Shown piece after piece: positions 1-7,688 of a stretch of DNA of 24,341 nucleotides. The stretch is from assembly GCA_910588555.1 (NCBI GenBank), contig CAJUPC010000029.1:1-24341 (forward strand), written 5' to 3'. A model generated the notes under the pieces. The model was not told where the DNA came from. It saw only the letters and a list, made by a program, of their open reading frames with translations, and searched no databases. Position 1 is the first letter of the stretch; every line of letters starts with the position of its first letter. The translations under genes were made by a program, and so were the position numbers. The DNA is from Candidatus Gastranaerophilales bacterium. GTDB taxonomy: Bacteria; Cyanobacteriota; Vampirovibrionia; Gastranaerophilales; Gastranaerophilaceae.

Positions 1-102
1 AATCCTCTCCATATATACAATACTTTATTTATAGTAAATTGCAATCAATCAAAGGCTTTAAGGTTATAAACCTTTAGGTTGATATTTTAAAGTTAAGTAA
101 TG

Positions 103-153
103 TAACAAAAATATAACATGCTGAAATCTCATAAAAAAATATTTTTTTATAAT
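103..153 (+). promoter_or_regulatory. Candidate promoter with TAACA direct repeat upstream of the 113-aa gene
   Basis: A perfect -10 hexamer, TATAAT, lies at 148-153. No good -35 is seen at the usual spacing. Instead two direct repeats lie upstream, TAACAAA at 103-109 and TAACATG at 114-120, separated by four bases (11-bp period). This layout resembles sites of PhoB/OmpR-family response regulators. The rest of 1-182 contains only a short inverted repeat (AAGGTT/AACCTT, 60-74) and no supported gene. The regulator is unknown and the assignment is inferred. Confidence 0.45.
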
Positions 154-182
154 AATGTAGACACGAGATTTGGGAGTTTCAA

Positions 183-524
183 ATGAACGGTATTCTATCA
201 AAATCATCTGAAAATAAATTACACGGTGTTTTAAGCGCAAAAAATCCGGAAGCTGTCGAAACAGCAGGTTCACTGGCAATAAATAATTATCACAGTCTTT
301 TTGAAACAAATATATATGATATGTTTACAACAGATAATCCTTTTGCAATAGATTACTCAATGTATTCCGATTGCGGAGAAACAATTGCTTACAGCGGTTT
401 TTTAGATAGTTTTTCAAATGCTGTTTCAGTAATTTCGTCAGGTATTTCAAGCGGCGGCTTTACAAGCGGAGATTGCGGAGGCTGCGGCGCATCATCAGGC
501 GGAAGCTTTACATCTTTTTGTTAA
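183..524 (+). CDS. Hypothetical 113-aa protein with Gly/Ser/Cys-rich C-terminus
   Basis: I do not recognise this family. The ATG at 183 is preceded by a GGGAG ribosome-binding site at good distance and the gene ends at its own hairpin terminator, so it looks genuinely expressed. The first ~80 residues are mildly acidic and helix-compatible, with no signal peptide or membrane segment. From about residue 84 the composition changes to Ser/Gly/Cys, with cysteines at 64, 98, 101 and 113, the last being the C-terminal residue. Such tails occur in some peptide natural-product precursors and in some surface or metal-binding proteins. No modification enzyme or transporter lies next to it, so function is open. 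It sits alone on its strand, followed by a GIY-YIG gene beyond the terminator. Confidence 0.7.
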   Translation: MNGILSKSSENKLHGVLSAKNPEAVETAGSLAINNYHSLFETNIYDMFTTDNPFAIDYSMYSDCGETIAYSGFLDSFSNAVSVISSGISSGGFTSGDCGGCGASSGGSFTSFC

Positions 525-560
525 TAAATTAAAGAAAATAAATGAAAAAGATACATTAAT

Positions 561-587
561 TGGCGGTTTGAAAAAGCCGTCATTTTC
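561..587 (+). terminator. Rho-independent terminator after the 113-aa gene
   Basis: The segments 561-569 and 574-582 pair over nine base pairs (two G-U) around a GAAA tetraloop and are followed by TTTT. The hairpin lies 37 bases past the stop codon of the 113-aa gene. It contains the TTG that could otherwise serve as an upstream start for the next ORF, which argues for that gene beginning at 604. Confidence 0.7.
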
Positions 588-603
588 ATATATAAATATT
601 TTT

Positions 604-870
604 ATGGAAAAAAAGTATTACGTTTATATGCTTTTAATTGAAAATGGAGCATTCTATTGCGGTTATACCGATGATGTTCAAAAACGATTTCAAGCTCATT
701 TGGAAGGTAAAGGTGCAAAATACACACGTGCCAATAAACCTGTAAAAATAGTTTATCAACAAGAATTTGAGACAAAATCTGAAGCCATGAAAGAAGAAGC
801 AAGGCTGAAAAAACTTTCGCATAAAGATAAAACAGCTCTGTTACATTTCAGACAAAACAATTGCATTTGA
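604..870 (+). CDS. GIY-YIG nuclease superfamily protein (YhbQ/UPF0213-like)
   Basis: This is a single-domain GIY-YIG protein of 88 residues, the usual size of the stand-alone UPF0213/YhbQ group. The signature appears as YYVYML near residue 5 and YCGYT at 18-22. KRFQAH follows near 28, GKGAKYTR near 36-42 and an EEARLK helix near 64-69, matching the family order. GIY-YIG domains cleave DNA by a conserved Tyr/Arg/Glu mechanism, but the cellular role of this small group is poorly defined. The reading frame extends upstream to a TTG at 568, but that codon lies inside the preceding terminator, so I chose ATG 604. No clear Shine-Dalgarno precedes it. Its last 30 bases overlap the convergent gene on the other strand. 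Confidence 0.85.
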   Translation: MEKKYYVYMLLIENGAFYCGYTDDVQKRFQAHLEGKGAKYTRANKPVKIVYQQEFETKSEAMKEEARLKKLSHKDKTALLHFRQNNCI

Positions 871-2100
871 AAGCGGAATACCGCCTTTTTGATGAGGATT
901 ATTGACGACAGAGCCATTCACGTACATTACGGTTGAGCCGCCGCCATCCAAATTCATTGCATTTACACAGCCGATTGATTTCATAAATCCGCCAAGCTCC
1001 ATTAAGGTCATACCGATTGAACTTCCCTCTCTGCCATCAACTGCAACAAAAATCAAATTATTTTCGGCAGTATAACCGATTGCACTTCTGGGGTTTCTTC
1101 CTCCGATTGAGCCGAGTTTTTGTGCGGTCATATCAACATAAACCTCTCCGTTTTTTACAAGATAAGGACCGCCGCTTATAATATGTTTAACATTTTTCCA
1201 TTCGGGACTTGTATTAACAGTCAATTCTACATCCTTTTTCTCTAACAAAGGATGTAAAATACTTTTAGGTCCTGAAATTACATATCCGTTTTTCGGAATT
1301 TCAATCGGATTTGCAGAAGCTTTTGTAATTAAATTATCTTCGACAAGCAAATTCATACCGTATTTTGGAGCATAAGGCGAAAATTGCCCCCATTCTGGAG
1401 TATAAGCAAGTACATAAGTTGAAAGCATTCTCGGCTGATTTATATTATCAACTTTAATAGTTTGTCCGCTGCCTTTTATTGATGAGTCAAGTTGAACGCG
1501 TGCAATGTCAAATGAAGTTTTGCTTCCGCTCTCAAAAATTCCCATTGCAACACGGTCATAAATAGGTCCTGTATAAATTTTGCCGTTAATCATTAATGTT
1601 CCTAACGGAACACCTGTTTGCGGCTTAAAATAAGTTCCGTTTAAAGCTACAATTGCGTTGCTTTTTTTCGCTATATTAGTAATTGTTCTTCTGCTTTTCA
1701 AAGTCGTATCCGACGAAAGCACAGGTGTAAGCTCTAAATTTTTTGCAAGTTTTAAATCAACTTCTACCACATTAATTCTTACGGGTTTTCCTGCATAGTA
1801 TTTTGTAAGTTTTATATGCTTTACCCCGCTCGTTACATCTTTTACTAAAGCTTTAGGGTATTTTTGAGAAATCTTTTCGTCAAAATTTTTTTGCCGTATC
1901 TCGGGCGAAATTTCATTCAAGATACGTGCTTTCAATTGTCCTGTATCAAAGTCAGGAGCAGTCACCTGAGCTAGTTGTTCATTACTTGCATTTAACGGCA
2001 AAAGCCCCTGACACATAACCAAAATTCCGATAACAGAAACATTAACCGCTGTTTCTATCATCTTTGTATAATATTTTTCGTTAAAAATCAATGTATCCAT
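841..2100 (-). CDS. Phosphodiester glycosidase family (NAGPA/DUF2233) protein, exported
   Basis: The C-terminal ~300 residues carry the hallmarks of the NAGPA/DUF2233 fold: NGTYF in the middle, GGRNPRSAIGYT near 334-345, and NLDGGGST at 383-390. This family includes the human uncovering enzyme that removes GlcNAc from phosphodiesters, and many bacterial exopolysaccharide or cell-wall-associated proteins. The bacterial substrate here cannot be told. Residues ~17-36 form a hydrophobic stretch after a short polar start, consistent with an uncleaved anchor or signal peptide, so the catalytic part should lie outside the inner membrane. The ATG at 2100 has a GGTGA site just upstream. The gene has its own promoter with a ~120-base leader and its 3' end overlaps the convergent GIY-YIG gene by 30 bases. 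Confidence 0.85.
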   Translation of the reverse strand: MDTLIFNEKYYTKMIETAVNVSVIGILVMCQGLLPLNASNEQLAQVTAPDFDTGQLKARILNEISPEIRQKNFDEKISQKYPKALVKDVTSGVKHIKLTKYYAGKPVRINVVEVDLKLAKNLELTPVLSSDTTLKSRRTITNIAKKSNAIVALNGTYFKPQTGVPLGTLMINGKIYTGPIYDRVAMGIFESGSKTSFDIARVQLDSSIKGSGQTIKVDNINQPRMLSTYVLAYTPEWGQFSPYAPKYGMNLLVEDNLITKASANPIEIPKNGYVISGPKSILHPLLEKKDVELTVNTSPEWKNVKHIISGGPYLVKNGEVYVDMTAQKLGSIGGRNPRSAIGYTAENNLIFVAVDGREGSSIGMTLMELGGFMKSIGCVNAMNLDGGGSTVMYVNGSVVNNPHQKGGIPLSNAIVLSEM

Positions 2101-2228
2101 AACGTCACCATAAATTTTGTAACTGGATACCTTTTTGATTAAAGAGTGGGGTGGGGAATAACACTCATCAGAGTTTTTTAGCCCTAAAAACTTATCAGCT
2201 ATTAAGAACTTTAAAGACTCCTACTATC

Positions 2229-2257
2229 ATTGTAGCATATTTTAACATATTTCTCAA
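2229..2257 (-). promoter_or_regulatory. Sigma-70-type promoter for the NAGPA-family gene
   Basis: Reading the minus strand, TTGAGA (2257-2252), a 17-base spacer and TACAAT (2234-2229) form a near-consensus promoter. Transcription would start around 2222, leaving a leader of about 120 bases. The leader contains a weak A/T hairpin (2173-2193 region) and a GAGTG/CACTC inverted repeat enclosing a G-rich tract around 2144-2168. I do not recognise a riboswitch there. Confidence 0.6.
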
Positions 2258-2323
2258 GTGTCTGCAACCCTTGAACCGCAAAGATTTTACAAATCTAAAT
2301 AGGGGTAAAAGTACACTTATTAA

Positions 2324-3361
2324 CTACTTTGCAAGCTTCAAAAAATCTGTCAAACTTAAAACTTTTGGAGCATTTTTTTCGCCGAACAATCCTTGTTTTA
2401 AACCTAAAATGCAGGCAGGACAGCTTGTAATAACATAATCAGCTTTTGTATCAATAATATTTTTTGCTTTTTTCTTAGAAATTGCCATTGATAATTTGCG
2501 GTTTTTAAGAGCAAATTCACCGGCAAAACCGCAGCATGTATCATAATCATTCATTTCAATATATTCAACATTCTTGCAGTTATTCAATAAAGGCATTAAA
2601 AAATTATCATTTTCTAAATGACATGGCTTATGAAATGTCACTTTAACAGGTTTTGAAAATTCAAATTTCACATTTTGCTTAACAAGCAGTTCGCCTAAAC
2701 TAATAAATTTTGCGTCGGTGTATTTTTTTAAAGTGCTTTCACAGCTTGCGCAATCAGTTAAAATATAATCAAAATCGCAATCAAGCATTTCTAAATTATG
2801 ATTTTTAACTTCATCAAAGCGTTCCAAATTTCCGCTTGACAAAAATGGCAAACCGCAGCATTCAAAATCTTTTTCAATAATTTCAATATTCGGTATTTTA
2901 CTCAAAAATTTGTCAGTATTCCGAAAAACATTATTCACACATCCTTTAAAATAAAGAAGCTTTATACCTGAAGCGTTATTACTTGTTCTCTTAAAGTTCA
3001 ACAAGCTGAATGCTTTCATAATATTGCCGAACACAAATTTTGACTCCAAAAAGAAAATCAGCTTACTCAAAAAAGATTTTCTCGCATATTCATATTTTGC
3101 GGTTTGAAAAATTTCGCACACATCAATTGAACTAGGACAAAAACTTTTACATTTTCCGCATTTAAGACACATATCAAGGTATTTGTTAATATTTTTATTG
3201 AGTTTTAAATCACCTTTCAAAACCCCGTCAAGCATAACAAATTTACCGCGCGACACTGCGCAATCATTTCCCGTTTCTTTATAAACAGGACATACAGACT
3301 GGCAAAGCCCGCATTTTGAGCATTTATTTATTTCATCTTTAAAATCATTGAGCTTTTTCAT
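2324..3361 (-). CDS. GlcF-like (Fe-S)-binding oxidoreductase subunit with two CCG domains
   Basis: The protein has two [4Fe-4S] ferredoxin motifs near its N-terminus, CSKCGLCQSVCP (Cys 14/17/20/24) and CLKCGKCKSFCP (65/68/71/75). Two cysteine-rich CCG domains follow, with the cores CCGLP and CCGFAGE, each preceded by a GC or PC motif and followed by CxxC. This is the layout of glycolate/lactate oxidase Fe-S subunits (GlcF, LutA) and heterodisulfide-reductase-type HdrD subunits, which pass electrons from a partner dehydrogenase. No flavin partner is adjacent, so the donor is unknown. The frame stays open 28 codons further upstream inside the helicase gene. I chose ATG 3361 because it begins MKKLNDFKDE, sits one base after the helicase stop and gives a family-like 345 residues. 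Translation is probably coupled to the helicase. Confidence 0.85.
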   Translation of the reverse strand: MKKLNDFKDEINKCSKCGLCQSVCPVYKETGNDCAVSRGKFVMLDGVLKGDLKLNKNINKYLDMCLKCGKCKSFCPSSIDVCEIFQTAKYEYARKSFLSKLIFFLESKFVFGNIMKAFSLLNFKRTSNNASGIKLLYFKGCVNNVFRNTDKFLSKIPNIEIIEKDFECCGLPFLSSGNLERFDEVKNHNLEMLDCDFDYILTDCASCESTLKKYTDAKFISLGELLVKQNVKFEFSKPVKVTFHKPCHLENDNFLMPLLNNCKNVEYIEMNDYDTCCGFAGEFALKNRKLSMAISKKKAKNIIDTKADYVITSCPACILGLKQGLFGEKNAPKVLSLTDFLKLAK

Positions 3362-3362
3362 A

Positions 3363-5648
3363 TTAATCAATATCAACAGGCTCTCGCATAATCTTTTCGA
3401 TAGCTTCACGTGCTGTAAAAACAAGTGCTTCGGGCACATTTGCAATTGTTGTAAACTGCCTCAAAACATCAACAACACGTTTGAAAGAACGAACAATATC
3501 ACCCTCGCCCATATCAATCTGTTCTATAATTGTTTCCCACTCCGCCCCTTCAAGCCAGAGTTCAATCAAAGAGCTGAAATAAGGATTAATATACATCGGA
3601 GCTTCAACTGAATAGCGGCTTTGCACTTTTTCCACTTTACGGCGAATATTGCGTATAAGATTTAAAGTTTTTCTGACAGGTTCAGAAATCGGAAGATATG
3701 GAATATCAATTCTCAAATCTTCTGTCGTAATTGCACATACGACAGCCGCAAGCTGCGCAGGTGTAAGATTTTCCAAAACATGTGAAAAAATTATCTCTGC
3801 AATAAATAATTCATTTTCTGAACGCACCTGTGAAGTCGTTATGCCCTGTTCTGTCGGGTAATCATCTTTCAGGTAACCCATGTCAATTAAAACGCTTCTG
3901 TGTGCAAGAAACTTGTTCCAAAAAATATCGCGCTGTTTTTCGATTTCTTTCTCTAGCTTTTTATAACGCACCGAAAATCTTTCAAGCACTTCAATATTTT
4001 TAGAATGTTTTTTATACAATTTGCAATTATCACACGGGAAATTATGCATTTTATCAAGCATAGCTTTTGTTTCTCTGCCAAACTGCTGAACTTCTGCTGA
4101 CAAAGGTCTGTTTTTTGAGCGTTCCTGTTTGCAGATTTTTTTGTAAGTTTGACGGTTTTGCACATAAATATGTCTGAGTTTGTCGTACTCATGAATTTCA
4201 CTGTCACTTAATCTTGACGGACAAACAAATTCTCGCGATTTAATCTCACTTTGAATTTGTTCCTGAGCTTTTAATAACGGCTGCATTCTTGAACCTGATG
4301 AGAAGTAACCAAAGCTTTTTAAAATAAGTTCTTTTGCCTCATCGAGACTAAATCTTTGTAAAAGGTTCAAAACCATTGAGTACGATGGTGAAAAACGACT
4401 TTCAAGAGGATTTGCGTCACTCAAAACCAGCTCTGCAACTTCCTCGGGCGACTGGAATTGCGTTCCGACAACAGTAACATATCCGATTTCATCCATACCG
4501 CGTCTTCCCGCACGTCCTGACATTTGCAAGAACTCACTTGCAGTAAGCATTCTGTGACCGCTGTCAGTTCTTTTGCTTGTTGAACTTATAACAGTTGAAC
4601 GAGCAGGCATGTTAATCCCTGCGGCAAGAGTTTCAGTCGCAAACACAACTTTTATTAAACCTTTTTGGAATAATTTTTCAACAAGATTTTTCCAACCGGG
4701 CAAAAGACCGGCATGATGAGACGCCACGCCACAAAGTAAATATTCAATATGTTTGTTATTATAAAGGTGTGGATTTTCAGCAATGTATTCATCAATAATC
4801 TGCTGAATTTGCGCTCTTTCACCTTTTGAAATCAAATCAAGCGAAGCACATTTTTCCATTTGTTCGTCACATTTTTTGCGGGAAAAAGTAAAATATATTG
4901 CAGGAAGCATATCATTTTGCTCTAAATTGCGTACAATATCTTTTACATAAGACTTTTTATTCTGAAGTTTTTTACCGAAAACACGTTTTTCAGGTCTTAT
5001 TTTTTTGTTTAGCTGACCGCTCGGAGTGAGAAGAGGTAATAATTTCGTCGGCTGCGAACTGTCAAAATAGAAAAATCTCAAAGGTACAGGTCTGAAATCA
5101 GTATCAACAAGTTCAGTTTTTGAATGAACCGTATTAATCCAATCCGTAAGCTCATCAGCATTAGCAACAGTTGCTGAAAGTGCGATAATTTGAACATTAG
5201 TCGGGCAGTAAATAATGCTTTCTTCCCAAACTGTTCCGCGCTGTTCATCGTTCATATAGTGAACTTCATCTAAAACAACGTATTTTACTTCTTTCATATT
5301 ATCCGTAACAGAACCGAAATTTGTTCCGTAAAGCATATTTCTGAAAACTTCTGTTGTCATAACAACAATCTGCGCATTACGGTTAATAGATGTATCGCCT
5401 GTTAAAAGCCCGACTTTATCAGTGCCATATTTTTCTCCAAAATCGTAATATTTTTGGTTAGAAAGAGCTTTCAAAGGCGTAGTGTAAAATATTCTCTTAC
5501 CCTGCTCCAAAGCTTTATGAATAGCGTGCTGTGCAATTACTGTTTTCCCTGCACCTGTCGGCGCACAGACAACCACACTTTTGCCGTCATTTATAAAATC
5601 ACATGCATCTTTTTGAAAATCATCCAGTTCAAACGGAAATTCGTACAT
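3363..5648 (-). CDS. Ski2-like DEAD/DEAH-box RNA helicase with DSHCT-type C-terminus
   Basis: At 761 residues this is a superfamily 2 helicase of the Ski2/Mtr4/HelY branch. Motif I APTGAGKT is at 29-36, TTPLKALSNQK follows at 56-66, motif II DEVH is at 127-130 and motif III SAT at 158-160. Motif VI, QMSGRAGRRG, lies in the second RecA domain. The C-terminal third, with SENELFIAEIIFSHVLENLTPAQLAAVVCA, matches the DSHCT region of this branch, and a short Cys pair (CDNC) lies in the insert region as in HelY relatives. Homologues occur in cyanobacteria, actinobacteria and plastids (ISE2), where they act on RNA. The ATG at 5648 is preceded by AGGAG at ideal distance and by a TTTACA/CATAAT promoter. 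It heads an operon with the Fe-S gene, with no obvious functional link. Confidence 0.93.
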   Translation of the reverse strand: MYEFPFELDDFQKDACDFINDGKSVVVCAPTGAGKTVIAQHAIHKALEQGKRIFYTTPLKALSNQKYYDFGEKYGTDKVGLLTGDTSINRNAQIVVMTTEVFRNMLYGTNFGSVTDNMKEVKYVVLDEVHYMNDEQRGTVWEESIIYCPTNVQIIALSATVANADELTDWINTVHSKTELVDTDFRPVPLRFFYFDSSQPTKLLPLLTPSGQLNKKIRPEKRVFGKKLQNKKSYVKDIVRNLEQNDMLPAIYFTFSRKKCDEQMEKCASLDLISKGERAQIQQIIDEYIAENPHLYNNKHIEYLLCGVASHHAGLLPGWKNLVEKLFQKGLIKVVFATETLAAGINMPARSTVISSTSKRTDSGHRMLTASEFLQMSGRAGRRGMDEIGYVTVVGTQFQSPEEVAELVLSDANPLESRFSPSYSMVLNLLQRFSLDEAKELILKSFGYFSSGSRMQPLLKAQEQIQSEIKSREFVCPSRLSDSEIHEYDKLRHIYVQNRQTYKKICKQERSKNRPLSAEVQQFGRETKAMLDKMHNFPCDNCKLYKKHSKNIEVLERFSVRYKKLEKEIEKQRDIFWNKFLAHRSVLIDMGYLKDDYPTEQGITTSQVRSENELFIAEIIFSHVLENLTPAQLAAVVCAITTEDLRIDIPYLPISEPVRKTLNLIRNIRRKVEKVQSRYSVEAPMYINPYFSSLIELWLEGAEWETIIEQIDMGEGDIVRSFKRVVDVLRQFTTIANVPEALVFTAREAIEKIMREPVDID

Positions 5649-5670
5649 TCATACTCCTTTATCTGATATT

Positions 5671-5699
5671 ATTATGCCTTAAAAATAACATTTTGTAAA
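5671..5699 (-). promoter_or_regulatory. Promoter for the helicase/Fe-S operon
   Basis: On the minus strand TTTACA (5699-5694), a 17-base spacer and CATAAT (5676-5671) make a good sigma-70-type promoter about 25 bases upstream of the helicase start. TTGTAAA (5693-5699) and TTGTTAC (5703-5709) on the plus strand form a 10-bp-period direct repeat overlapping the -35. On the plus strand, TGT followed by TAAACT at 5738-5746 is a possible extended -10 for the divergent gene at 5766. Confidence 0.6.
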
Positions 5700-5765
5700 A
5701 CATTGTTACAGTTAGTAGCAAAAAAACTTTTTATGAGTGTTAAACTAAAAACAAGGAGAATAAAA

Positions 5766-6296
5766 ATGAAAGTAAATAACAATGAAAATACCCCGAATTT
5801 TACAGCATTTGTAATGCCGAAAAGTTCGCAAAAAAGGTTTATGCGTGCATTACGCGATGAATGTAATACAAGAGATTTAATCGAAATTCGTAACACAATG
5901 GAAAGTCAAATTAAAAATCAAAAAACAATTCGCTTAATTGATTTCGGTTACATGTTTGGACAGCCCGTAAACGGTCATTTATCTGGAACCGTAAACGGCA
6001 AAGAATATTCAAACGGTTTTATAATGGATTTTTTTGGACACAGTATTCCAAAACTAATTAAAAAGCTTGCAAGAAAGGCTGACGATGCTGTTTTAAAAGA
6101 TGAAAAAAGAAAAGCTTCAACTCTTTTAGAAGAATGCTTACTCCATACAAAAGCACAAAATAGAAGACAAGAACAAGATATGGCAACAAAACTTGATATA
6201 AAAAATGCTCTAAAGCTTCGAAAACAAGGTAAAGTTACAAAAGAAGAACAAAATCATTATTTGTTAGGCGAAATTTATAAACTAATACAAGGATAA
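5766..6296 (+). CDS. Hypothetical protein with N-terminal 'NTPNFTAF' motif
   Basis: I do not recognise a characterised family. The 176-residue product has no signal peptide or membrane span. It opens with a polar Asn-rich stretch and a short PNFTAF segment, a style I associate with many anonymous proteins of gut Melainabacteria. A central portion (about residues 35-100) is followed by a Lys/Arg/Glu-rich helical C-terminal half. The frame is open upstream to 5703, but the ATG at 5766 has AAGGAG six bases ahead of it, whereas earlier starts do not. The gene is divergent from the helicase and convergent with serS, and ends at a shared bidirectional terminator. A regulatory or nucleic-acid-binding role is possible from the basic character, but that is a guess. 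Confidence 0.75.
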   Translation: MKVNNNENTPNFTAFVMPKSSQKRFMRALRDECNTRDLIEIRNTMESQIKNQKTIRLIDFGYMFGQPVNGHLSGTVNGKEYSNGFIMDFFGHSIPKLIKKLARKADDAVLKDEKRKASTLLEECLLHTKAQNRRQEQDMATKLDIKNALKLRKQGKVTKEEQNHYLLGEIYKLIQG

Positions 6297-6344
6297 GGTG
6301 GACAAAATTTATTTTAGTTCAATCTTCAGAAGTCCTATAAATCT

Positions 6345-6373
6345 AAAAAAAGCTCCCGAGTGGGAGCTTTTTT
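6345..6373. terminator. Bidirectional terminator between the hypothetical gene and serS
   Basis: The hairpin AAAAAAGCTCCC / GGGAGCTTTTTT with a GAGT loop has A- and T-tracts on opposite sides, so it can terminate transcription arriving from either gene. It lies in the 123-base gap between the two convergent stops. Confidence 0.9.
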
Positions 6374-6419
6374 ATACCATGCCGCCGATAAATTAACTAA
6401 AATTGCAACAACTACAGTA

Positions 6420-7688
6420 TTAGCTAATTCTATCAAAACCTGTATATTTTCTAAGAACCTCAGGAATAATAATTGTTCCGTCAGCTTGCTGATAGTTTTC
6501 CACAATTGCAGCAAAGGTTCTGCCGACAGCCAATCCCGAACCATTGATTGTATGGACAAATTCGGTTTTGCCTGTTTCTTTATTGCGGTATCTGATATTT
6601 GCACGTCTTGCCTGATAATCGCCAAAGTTTGAACAGCTTGAAATTTCTTTGTAAGCGTTATAAGAAGGCATCCAAACTTCCAAATCCCAACATTTATTTG
6701 CAGAAAAGCCGATATCACCTGTTGATAATGCTTCACGACGGTATGGAAGTTCAAGCAATTGAAGCATTTTTTCAGCATCTTCGGTTAATTTTTCATGTTC
6801 TTCTTTGCTTGTTTCAGGTTTGCAAAGTTTTACAAGTTCAACTTTATTAAATTGGTGAACTCTGATTAAACCTCTTGTGTCGCGTCCTGCAGAACCTGAC
6901 TCTCGTCTGAAACAAGGAGTATAAGCTGTCATATATTTAGGCAAATCATCTTCCGATAAAATTTCACCTGAATATATATTTGTAACCGGAACTTCCGCAG
7001 TAGGAATTAAGTACAAATCTTCATCAACACATTTGTACATATCTTCTTTAAATTTTGGAAGCTGTCCTGTGCCTGTCATAGTAGCTGCATTTGCCATAAA
7101 CGGAGGAAGAATTTCTTCATAACCCTGTTCCTGTGTATGGTAATCAAGGAAGAAATTTATAATAGCGCGTTCTAATCTTGCACCTTTGCCGCGATACAAA
7201 GTAAATCTGCTTTGAGAAATTTTTACACCGCGTTCAAAATCAACAAGATTTTTTTCCTCACACAAATCCCAATGAGCTTTAAATTCAAAGTCGAATTTAC
7301 GAGGCTCGCCCCATTTATAAACTTCCACATTATCATCCTCAGAAAGTCCGATTGGAGTTGTTTCATCAGGAATGTTAGGAGTATGAAGCAATATATCTCT
7401 TTGTTTTGTATCAAGTTCAGTTTGTTTATCTTCCAATGCTTTAATATCGTCACCGAGTTTTCTCACTTCTTCTTGAATTGCGTCGGTATTTTCACCGTTT
7501 TTCTTCATCAAACCGATTTTTTGCGACTCGTTTTTTCTTTTTGCACGCAACTCGTCTGCCTGTGCCTGAATTTTTCTTCTTTCAGCATCAATTTCAAGAA
7601 CTTTATCAATAGAAAGTTCAGGATTTCTTCTTTTCAAAAGTTCGTTTACTTTTTCCGGATTTTCTCGTATCAATTTAATATCAAGCAT
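6420..7688 (-). CDS. serS: Seryl-tRNA synthetase
   Basis: This 422-residue protein is full length for bacterial SerRS, which charges tRNA(Ser) with serine and also prepares Ser-tRNA(Sec) where present. The N-terminal ~110 residues form the long antiparallel coiled-coil arm, rich in Lys/Glu, that contacts the tRNA long variable arm. The class II catalytic core follows. Motif 2 is in PCFRRESGSAGRDTRGLIRVHQF and motif 3 in NGSGLAVGRTFAAIVENYQ. The serine-site region TAEVP is near residue 230. The start has GAGGGT about six bases ahead. A promoter with a 17-base spacer is seen about 95 bases upstream. No T-box-like structure was recognised in the leader. Confidence 0.98.
   Translation of the reverse strand: MLDIKLIRENPEKVNELLKRRNPELSIDKVLEIDAERRKIQAQADELRAKRKNESQKIGLMKKNGENTDAIQEEVRKLGDDIKALEDKQTELDTKQRDILLHTPNIPDETTPIGLSEDDNVEVYKWGEPRKFDFEFKAHWDLCEEKNLVDFERGVKISQSRFTLYRGKGARLERAIINFFLDYHTQEQGYEEILPPFMANAATMTGTGQLPKFKEDMYKCVDEDLYLIPTAEVPVTNIYSGEILSEDDLPKYMTAYTPCFRRESGSAGRDTRGLIRVHQFNKVELVKLCKPETSKEEHEKLTEDAEKMLQLLELPYRREALSTGDIGFSANKCWDLEVWMPSYNAYKEISSCSNFGDYQARRANIRYRNKETGKTEFVHTINGSGLAVGRTFAAIVENYQQADGTIIIPEVLRKYTGFDRIS

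Noticed and set aside
64..309. 81-codon minus-strand frame over the first gene
   Set aside because: Antisense to the better supported 113-aa gene with no ribosome-binding site.
568..603. Upstream TTG start extending the GIY-YIG protein by 12 residues
   Set aside because: The TTG lies inside the stem of the preceding terminator and the extra residues precede the conserved domain start.
2168..2178. CTGATGAG on the minus strand in the NAGPA-gene leader, reminiscent of a hammerhead ribozyme core
   Set aside because: The required GAAA partner and the three helices are not found around it.
2151..2438. 95-codon plus-strand frame across the Fe-S/NAGPA gap
   Set aside because: It runs into the 3' end of the Fe-S gene antisense, has no ribosome-binding site and covers the leader and promoter of the NAGPA gene.
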